Assembly: GCA_004352715.1 (NCBI GenBank)
Contig: SCFE01000084.1
Span: forward strand, 1,572,856-1,636,855
Origin: Hofstenia miamia
Taxonomy: Eukaryota; Xenacoelomorpha; Acoela
Reading direction: 5' to 3'
DNA length: 64,000 nt
Shown here: positions 55,981 through 64,000 of the stretch, piece after piece
Position numbering within the stretch: position 1 is the first letter of the stretch
Layout of the letters: each line of letters starts with the position of its first letter
Notes under the pieces: model-generated
What the model was told of the DNA's origin: nothing
Databases searched by the model: none
What the model saw: the letters and a program-made list of their open reading frames with translations, nothing else
Program-made: the position numbers and the translations under genes

Positions 55981-58590
55981 GTATGATTTTGAAATGCTCT
56001 GTTGACTAAACATCTGCCCCCATATTCTGTTTCATAAAACCTTCTATTTCACTTAAAACAGTTTACACCACCGTTATGCGAGTTTGGCACTACACGTATT
56101 CGCAAAATCTATCCCCCTTGTTTACTATCGATAACACCAAGTTGTGTATTTCAATACACCAATCAAATTACTTTGCGTTTGGACGTGACATTGAAGTGCT
56201 AGTAAATTGTTTTATTTTGTATTCACCTCTAGGCTGCTGTTACTACCACACTATTGTGAACTTAATTCATGAATTTCCGTTTGTTACATTCACGGTTTTA
56301 ACGTGAAATTAATATGAGGTTGTTTTCCCTCACTTCATTATAAAGTAGATTTCATAGAAATGAGCTGCGACATTATGTGGATAGCATGTATACAATTATA
56401 ATGTTTTATTTGGGGCACTCACTTTCAACTAGTAACCCTACCATGCGTCCAGACCAATACCTTCTATTTTTTGGTTTAAGAGGACCGGAATGTACACTCA
56501 ATGTTTTTCTGGTTAACAATGAATAATTTTATATCTTAAGGCATGGAAGGAATAGAAGGTGGTGTAAAGCATTTTAGAGTACCATTTTTTAATATATCGT
56601 AAGATTTAGAAAAAAGGCTACTCGACTTAACCTTAAACAGCCTGGGATTTTTGAAAAAATTTCATGATCCTATAAAAAAATTTTAAACGCATATAGCTCC
56701 AAAAGTATTAAAGCTGTGCACATATTAAGAAACAGTCAAAGTTTTTTGTTGCCTCCAGTGGCTCAAAACCTTATAAATACATGAACACTTGGTATGGAGA
56801 AAATTTAAATCTTTTTCAAAAAATTCGAAAATTTCTAAGAAAACTTTTTAATCTATTCAACAGTGTCTGCCACAGCAATGAGCTTTAATAGAAATTTTCA
56901 ACATTGCATTAAAGTATGTTCCCTAATTAGACCTACCCATGCCCCAAGATTTTTAAATTTGGAAATTAGCTTGGAAAAAATTTTTTTTAAGTATGGAAAA
57001 ACGCTTTGTCCTTTAAAAAGAACGCAAAACGTGTACGTGCAGGCAGATATGAATAGGTTATAATATTGAGTTAACTAATATCACATGCACATAATTTTAT
57101 TTTAACTTATTGCAAGACAGTTAGAGCAACGGGACGTCGAACCAATACAGATGTAAAAAATAAGTGCGCTTACCTTAAACCTTGTATATTTCATAGTAGT
57201 TATGAACATTTTACATGAAACAATATCATTCATGCAATTAGAATACGCACCAATTACATTTGTTCATTTCAGTGTTTTACTGATATAAATTTGTTCAAAA
57301 ATGATTAAATGGAATACACTGAAAGGGGTTACAATCTTTAGGAATAAGAACATCTTCACATTTTAATTGAAAACTTTTCTTACGACAGTAGATTGAATCC
57401 TAGCAAATGTGTGCACTTCGGTTTTTTATTTAAGACAACTTTATAAAATTTACTTTTTTGCTATCATATAAATTGGTGAGCCTATTTTTTCAACAATTTA
57501 TTGGTTCGCTGTTCTGTTATTATATGCTTTTCATCATAGAATGATTGGGAAATTACCTAGGTCTTACATTCTTTGTTATTGAGTAAAAACTATTTTATAC
57601 ATTCACCACTGTTCTCTTTTCATATGATATGAAAAAATTGATTGTGAATTATGTAGCAATATTTATCAAATGAATTTATTGATGTCGTCCATCTTCGAAT
57701 TAATATATAAACGTCAATTAGGAGGGATTTATAGCTTGTAAGAATGTTATTTGAATAAATTAACTAATATTCTTAAACTTCGACAGAGTTTATTACCGAT
57801 ATAATCTACAATACTTTACTCTAGTGATTGCAGTGAAAAAAAATTACATTTATCTAATAGATTTTGAAATTGACTCGTTGGAGCTCTTCTTACATTATAA
57901 TATAATAATAGTCTCCTCGAGAGATTTTAAGATATCTTTATTAAAATATGTTTCAATTGGGTGGGGAAGGCAAAAAGTTTTCTATTTGCATTAAGTTGCT
58001 CTATGGCTCTTTCGTTGCAGAAATTCACCGTCGTACTCAGTGGGGCTAAATCGAATATGGACCCAGCCCTTTCTTAGTTATTTTACGATGCTGGGTGTTG
58101 AATGTTTTTTACTGAAAAATTAAATTGGTCAATGTTAATTATTGTGAAGTACAGGCCTGAAGGAATGTATTTCATTTTTTGCCGAGTAATTTTGATCAAA
58201 CTAAAATTCATTTCTACGTCCTAGTGGCAATTGAATTAGAAGAAAAGTTGACAGACGCAGACCAAATGTAATATAATTAACCCAGCTGACAACATGAATT
58301 ATGTTGCACAATTGCTGAAATGATTTAATATTTTATAGCAACACCCTTGTTTCACACTTTTCTCATTGTTACTTTAATTCATTGTGACGGCGTTTTATGA
58401 TGCATTATATTTCAATCGCATGCTCTTCGCCAATCAAACATTTCTGTCTGTTTTATGTCTGAAAACAATCGTGCATGTGTGTGTATGTATGCATACTATA
58501 TACTATATATGTAGCTTCAAAACAAAAATATGGTAACCTATTTTCTGAAAAACTTGTCATATTTTTAAGTGTATATAGTAAGGTTATTTA
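55981..58590 (+). other. Intron sequence after exon 10
   Basis: No coding exon recognised. It contains the second copy of the dispersed repeat listed at 56665-56858. ORFs at 56076-56306 and 56863-57063 show no motif. Confidence 0.45.
56665..56858. repeat. Dispersed repeat, copy 2 of a pair
   Basis: Homologous, in the same orientation, to 45778-46050. The best preserved part runs from AAGAAACAGT at 56727 to AACTTTTTAA near 56852. Sequence after that point diverges. Confidence 0.65.
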
Positions 58591-58594
58591 TAAA

Positions 58595-58993
58595 ACTAGC
58601 TATTTGACCCGTGCTTCGCTCGGGAATGCATTCAAAAAAGCAAAAAATTTTCCCTGGAATATTTTCCCTCCCAATATAAGCTATACCTACAAAAACCGGG
58701 AAAATTTCCCTAAACTAACTGTAAAAACAGGGAAATTCTCCCTAAAACAGCTGTAAAACTGAGAAAGCTGTTAAACAATAAGAGGAACTATGAAATGTCA
58801 CTATATAAAGAAATGAAGCATGGGAACATTTAAATCAAAAATTAGTTCACTAATTAAGTCATTGATTAACTGTGCCTAAGACCTTCAGGAGGTCATGGGG
58901 GTTACAAAAATATATGCCTTTAGTACCTAGGTCTAAAAGTTTCTTAGTTGTAACTGGACAAACACACACATTTTGCCCTTTATATAATAGATT
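58595..58993. repeat. Dispersed repeat, ACCCGTGCTTCGCTCGGG type
   Basis: The head ACTAGCTATTTGACCCGTGC continues into TTCGCTCGGG, which folds into a small hairpin. The tail GGACAAACACACACATTTTG ends in TATATAATAGAT. From memory this head and tail occur together in widespread invertebrate repeats. Between them are three GGGAAA(A/T)TxxCCCT-like phrases. No enzyme is encoded, and I cannot name the class. Confidence 0.55.
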
Positions 58994-58999
58994 AAACTC

Positions 59000-60630
59000 C
59001 CAATTGACCGGACAAGCTAAATGATCTATTATAGGTGTGAACGTTATGCAAAAATGCACTATTTCTATACATTCAAATTTTAGTTTAGTTCTTCCTGATG
59101 CTTCCAAAATTCAAAGCAAATTGGGGAGGGGGCTTGTTTTGCGAACCACTTTTTAAATGACAAGCATGGACGTATTGTAATAATTTTTTGTTGAAGAATT
59201 AAAACCGTGAATATGAGAGTACTCCTATCAAATGAAAATTCTTAAGAAATATTTAACTTCAAATGTGTTGTGTAAATAATTATATACTAATAGACATTTC
59301 TAAGTATACTGTTTTCAACTAGGTCTGAGGTTTTCTTTTGCACAACATTCTACGGGATCTACCAATAGGATTTAAAACAGAGGAGGAAAAAAACTGCTCT
59401 TCTTTAGCTATTCAATATGGTGAGGTATGGTTATATTCAGCAATTATTCGCTTTTAAAAATTGTCTCATTGAACATTGTCTTCATTTTAAATCCCTTATA
59501 AAGCTCCGGAAATCATTCATTTTGCATACATTTTGCACTTTTTTGTACATATCTACAGTAAAAAATTTTCGTTGTTTCTGTAGATTTGAAACACACTTTT
59601 CTTCATCAAAAATAATCCGCAAAAATGGTAAAACTTAGTTTTTTGCAAAAACCGATTTCTTTCAAAACTGTATTTGTTCGAGCGAAAGATCGCGATGGCA
59701 GAATTTTCGACTTATCATTAATGTTCGAATATCCTTGAAAATATCTAAAATCAATTTTTGAAGCAGCCTCAAATAAATATAAATATTTTTGGAGTAAAAA
59801 TTCTTATTTACTGTAAAATTTAAAGAAATGTGTCAAATTTAAAATGTCAATCGAAAAAATGATCGAACTCGGACCGAGTAAATTGAACTCCCTGCGTGAT
59901 ACTCAGAAATTTAGAGACTTAACTAGGAACCGTAATTTACGGTGGTTTCGGCGATCGCCGCAGTCGCCGAATCTGCCCATTAAAGCACCGAAAACATGTA
60001 CATCCATGCCGCAATTAACGCAGTTTACTTTGTTGTTTGGTTTGTTTTCAATACTGTTAAAAATTTTGGGGCAAAGATTTCTTAAGATATTTCCTTTTGC
60101 ATAAAAACTGAACGTCCTAAGAGAAGAATGGCAGTTGCAATGTTCAAATATTTTAATTACCATTTCTACAGTATATGGATCATATTAACATATTGATACA
60201 TTTAAATAAATGAATATCTCTGAAATTACCATATATATTAATCTACAACACCACTTTGGTTTTGTTTATTCACTTTGGGAGATTCCTTAGAAAGATTATT
60301 TTACATTCTTTGTTTTTTGGGGCTGGTGTGATCGACCGAACATTCTTGAGGAAAATATTGATAAATGTTAATTCGCTGAAATTCATAAATTTATCTTTTT
60401 GTCGAATTTTATTGTTTTTTCTCCGAATAACCCGCAAACTCCCCCGCCGAATTATGAGAAAAGCTGCCGACAATTTCAGCTCCTAGACTTAACCAACCGA
60501 CGTTTGTTTTGTTATAGAATCAATATTTCGAAGCCTTTGAATATGGGTATGCGAATATGTCACAATGTGAGAATATACAAGCAAGAAATAAAAGATTCAC
60601 GCAACTTTAACTAATATATTGTACATGCAA
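59000..60630. other. Intron sequence, no gene recognised
   Basis: Overlapping ORFs on both strands at 59844-60163 and 60256-60614 accompany GC-richer islands such as GGCGATCGCCGCAGTCGCCG. No motif was recognised, and both strands are equally open, which argues against a real gene. Confidence 0.4.
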
Positions 60631-60904
60631 TAGTGATGTGAGGGTAGAACTTTTTCAATGCGCACCTGCCCGACCAGGAATACTTAATAACCCGGACCCA
60701 CCTGTACCCGAAACTTCTAACGCGTACCCGCCCATACCCGAAAACATTTTCTTTGCTGCTATAAAACAATTTAAAATTTTCAACAACATTTTTAATGCAA
60801 TTATCGTTTAATGTAAAATGAAAACCGTACCCGTACTCGCTCGTACCCGATAAAAATTATGCGCACCGGCCGTACCCATGAGTACCCGGACCCGCAGATC
60901 ACTA
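60631..60904. mobile_element. hAT-like MITE family, copy 2
   Basis: The left end TAGTGATGTGAGGGT matches the inverted right end TAGTGATCTGCGGGT (13 of 15). It is flanked by ACATGCAA and ACATGCAC, an 8-bp target duplication with one change. Both subterminal zones carry dense ACCCG/GTACCC words. The 274-bp body encodes nothing. Best-preserved member of a family with copies at 50240-50550 and 62740-63061. Confidence 0.8.
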
Positions 60905-62739
60905 ACATGCACCATCATTAATTATAGGAAAATGGACATGCGTTTGTCAATGGTGTATATTTTTGCTTGCTAAATCTGAACTAATTGCACACGCGCATAT
61001 ATGTGTTAGTTTTTTACAAATTACTAGTTGAATTTGCAGGGCATAGGTTTATAATTCTATAGCCTAATGATACCTAAAAATATCTCATATTTGAATAAAA
61101 ATATATATTTTTGGAAGAAATAATTTAAACTCTATAAAATTAACTTTTCATGAAATACACAATTTTCTAGAAGAATTCAAAATCAAAATTTCTGATAACC
61201 AAAGACGTAGCTCGGTTGGCCCTTCGCGGCCACCTTGCGAGATGGTGGACTGATAGATGGCAAGAAATAAGAAAGATACCGTTTAATAGTAAAAACAATG
61301 GTACAATTTTAATGACAACAAAATGGAAAGAAACACAGACAAGACTGTAAAACTTAAAATATCGTAGTAGTAAAGATCTCTTAAAGGCACTTAATGCCTA
61401 ATATTTTCGTTCATGTCAAGTATCAAAAGTAATGAATGTCTTTTTTTGCAGTTGACCACATTCCGCCGAATTGGAAAGTGAAAGTTTTTCTGTTGTATTT
61501 TTAGAATGGAATTTGTTAAAGCGTGATTGATTCTCGGATTGCATCACTTCTTTTAACGAGGTTTCCCCACTTCAATGCTTACCTAATCACTTGTGAAATA
61601 ATTCACTCGTAATGAGCAAGATTAACCGTCATTACTCATATACGCAAGATCATCACGAAATTCTCCCAAAAAACCTTTACACTTTGTTCATATTCCAGGA
61701 AATTACTAAGCTATCAATTCATCAGAAAAGTTTTACATTAGCGAAAATATTGAATTGTCATTTGTTTTCTTAATCTTTATTCTTAATATTTGTATAATTG
61801 GAGACGTTTGCAAGTATTTTTAGATGTTTTATACTATGAAAAAAGCCATTCTTCAAACTTTTTTATCGTTTATTTACATTAGGCAACGCTTTGTGGCCTT
61901 AGCGAACATATACCGTTTTCTTGCTTTTGATAAATAGTTGATTTGTATACAGACTTGGTTGCACATAGGGATCCCCATGTTACCTATGGACATCGAATAA
62001 TCTGTTTTTCTGGGGTTTTAAGGAGAATGTAATATTAACTTTCATTTGATTATCTTTTCAAATATTTAAAATAGTTTGTAGACAGTCAACTTATGATGTG
62101 TTTTGAGATTTTGTTAATGATTGTGGACGTTTGTGAGACGAATTCAAGAGGCCTCTCTGCTCTCTTAATGTCTCTACTTGAAAGAGTTTAAAGCTGCACT
62201 GAGTTCCATTTTTCCTCTATTAAAACTTTCTATCATGTTTTATCGCGCTTACGTCATTGGCAGTGTTTGCGCACCTCTGTAATTTTGCTGATGCGATCTA
62301 TTTTCCTTTGCACTCACACGGAAATCCTCTTTTCCTAACCTCTTGTAAACGACAAAGTAATTTTTCATTAGTCTAATTATGTTGTTATCACTAATATGAT
62401 ACTCTCCCAAGAGGCTGTATTTCCAATGTTTACAGATGCGATGTTTGTTGTAACAAACAAACATCCACGTTTTTCAATGAGCGTTCTTCTTTGGCAGAAG
62501 TTCCATTTATACAACTGAATATTTTTGTTTGCTCTGATAAAGTAAATTACCTCAAAGCCAGTCTTGAAAGGCGTTTTACACCTTTGTTTCATTACAGAAT
62601 AAATAATTAAATCGGTTATGCATTTGAATTCTGACGAATTTAGCGAGGTAATGTTCTTAATTGGTTATCATGTTTGAAATTTTACTATTTTAGTTTGTAC
62701 GCATATCAAATTTTAAGAAATATATTATCTGCTCTACTT
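60905..62739. other. Intron sequence, no gene recognised
   Basis: A phrase TAGCTCGGTTGG near 61208 resembles a polymerase III A box, but no B box follows. ORFs at 62249-62592 (minus) overlap each other and show no motif. Confidence 0.4.
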
Positions 62740-63061
62740 TCTTGGCGTTTGGGTATGGGTTAAATCGCGGGTACGCGGAAAAGTCTTACGGGTACGGCTG
62801 GGTACGAATAATACTTCAAAATATTTTATTATCAATTATTGAAGTTTATTAATTCGATTAATACTTTTTTCTTAAATGTGTGCGCTTTAATGTTCATTAA
62901 TTAATTTACAATACTTGCAAGGAACCTGAACGAAAATGAACTTACACTTTCACGGTTTATTTTTTTCTGAGGGTAAAGGTCAGGTACGGCCGAATACGAG
63001 TACGAAACATAGATAGGCGACTGTGTGAACGGGCTGGACAAGCTTGGCCCGCACAGCACTA
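62740..63061. mobile_element. hAT-like MITE family, copy 3
   Basis: Flanked by CTCTACTT (62732-62739) and CTCTATTT (63062-63069), an 8-bp duplication with one change. The right end inverted reads TAGTGCTGTGCGGGC, like the other copies; the left end TCTTGGCGTTTGGGT is a mutated version. GGGTACG words crowd the left part. Length 322 bp. Confidence 0.75.
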
Positions 63062-63229
63062 CTCTATTTTACATGTTAATATATTTAGCCTGCATCAAAA
63101 CAATTTCCAAATTTTATTCTCTTTGTTTTCTGCTTTTGTCAAAATACTTTTAGTAGCCCTACGAAAAATTATTTTCACCAATACAGCATAAACAATGCAA
63201 GAATGGTAATATATATATACATATATATA

Positions 63230-64000
63230 CCTCCCTCCATCTATTTTTCCACATAACCATATAAGCTGATTTTTCCACATAAATTCCTGAATTTTTGTAG
63301 GACATAATCTTTTAGTAGTCCCTACCTTCATGCAAAACATTTTAGGGATCGATGAGTTTTTAGCAAGTAATCGCAAAATGTTCAATTTTCGGCCAAAAAC
63401 CTCCAAGTTCCGTTATGTTGTATGGAAAATTTTACTCAGCTCCCTCTATGTAGCGGATTTTTGGAAAAGTCATACTACCTAGAGGGAGCTATTAGTATAC
63501 ACCCGCTAGCAAAAGTTTACGATCACACTACAAAATCTGCAAAACTGTGTGTGTACGCGTGTGTACTACGTGGGTGTACGGATATCCATGTAGAGGGTTT
63601 TTTTTATACAACCAATCTCGTAATTAAGCATTGGATATGCATCTACTATATATATGAGGTATGGCGGTGCTTTTGTCTATTTTGTGATACACTTTTTAGC
63701 CAATAATGGGCAAAAAACGAGAATTAACAAGCGAACAGCGATCTCAATCGAGGTGCTCAGCATCAAAAACTTGCCTCAACGTGCTATAGCAACCAGGCTG
63801 GCCATTGCGCAATCGACCGTATCTGCGACCATCAACAGAATGAGAGAAACGCAATCATATCAGAGCCGGACTCGATCTGGGCGGCCACGTGCAATCACGA
63901 AGACAACTGATCTGATGATTCGACGCGCCGCTGTGATTCAACCAACCGTTTCCAGTGTGTCTATCAGGGCAAGTTTGGGTGGTCGACCGAGTACCAGAAC
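63230..64000 (+). mobile_element. Tc1-type transposon, 5' part, cut by window end
   Basis: A Tc1-like transposase begins at 63706 and runs off the window. Upstream, CCTCCCTCCATCTATTTTTC directly follows a TA at 63228-63229 and may be the element's outer end. GCTCCCTCTATGTAGCGG near 63438 looks like a second, inner copy, as in Tc1 elements with paired direct repeats in each terminal repeat. A stem AGCTCCCTCTA / TAGAGGGAGCT (63437-63447 and 63480-63490) lies in between. The other end is outside, so the boundary is provisional. Confidence 0.55.
63706..64000 (+). pseudogene. Tc1 transposase N-terminus with a frameshift
   Basis: Starts MGKKRELTSEQRSQ, the usual basic opening of Tc1 transposases. 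A one-base loss around 63745 shifts the frame. In the new frame IEVLSIKNLPQRAIATRL and STVSATINRMRET form the first helix-turn-helix, followed by the hallmark SGRPRA linker and the start of the second helix-turn-helix (TTDLMIRRAAV, SIRASLGGRPS). The catalytic DDE domain lies beyond 64000. The GC-rich, intact second frame suggests a fairly recent copy compared with the Gypsy element. Confidence 0.8.

Noticed and set aside
59844-60486. Overlapping ORFs 59844-60104, 60163-59903, 60256-60486 and 60473-60270
   Set aside because: Equally long frames on opposite strands without motifs suggest chance; GC-rich islands there lack other support.
61205-61265. tRNA gene at TAGCTCGGTTGG
   Set aside because: Only an A-box-like phrase is present; there is no B box and no foldable cloverleaf.

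Overview
This is a window of AT-rich animal nuclear DNA. It has a gene split by introns of very unequal size, no operons, and several eukaryotic transposon classes: Ty3/Gypsy, a non-LTR retrotransposon, mariner and Tc1, hAT-like and piggyBac-like MITEs, and a solo LTR. The transposon mix suits an invertebrate, possibly an arthropod, but nothing here fixes the species.

Region 1 (about 1-15.2 kb) has no recognisable host gene. It holds a badly decayed Ty3/Gypsy element on the minus strand (gag with a CCHC knuckle, protease region, reverse transcriptase, RNase H, integrase; about 10.64 kb down to 6.39 kb). Two 977-bp direct repeats that look identical (4095-5071 and 5409-6385) lie at its integrase end, with a piece of a second Gypsy reverse transcriptase between them. 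A degenerate ~31-bp minisatellite lies near 14 kb. CpG is almost absent from about 2.7 to 13.6 kb and becomes normal after about 15.2 kb. This is the strongest compositional feature of the window.

Region 2 (15.2-19.8 kb) holds a MITE-like element, a broken non-LTR reverse transcriptase fragment with a YADD motif, and a clean solo LTR with target-site duplication.

Region 3 (19.88 kb to past the right edge) is one large plus-strand gene. I could join ten coding exons (19881-55980) with consistent intron phases into 1532 codons of almost pure coiled coil, beginning with a clear start codon. One exon alone is 3868 nt. A basic motif in exon 6 resembles the golgin GCC2/GCC185, so I call it a GCC2-like golgin. 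The C-terminus, where a GRIP domain would be expected, lies outside the window. Introns range from 44 nt to 17.2 kb, and one appears to be a GC-AG intron.

The introns of this gene hold many mobile elements: a piggyBac-like MITE flanked by TTAA, a ~940-bp imperfect palindrome, a full-length but broken mariner with 28-bp inverted repeats, a 75-bp near-perfect hairpin, two hAT-like elements with perfect 8-bp target duplications, and a family of hAT-like MITEs rich in TACCCG. A GC-richer antisense ORF for a small single-pass membrane protein (53639-53995) is nested in the largest intron. At the right edge a frameshifted Tc1 transposase begins and is cut by the window end.

Two single-N positions (5072 and 22788) each sit exactly at the edge of a duplicated sequence. 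This suggests assembly joins and casts doubt on the 977-bp duplication.
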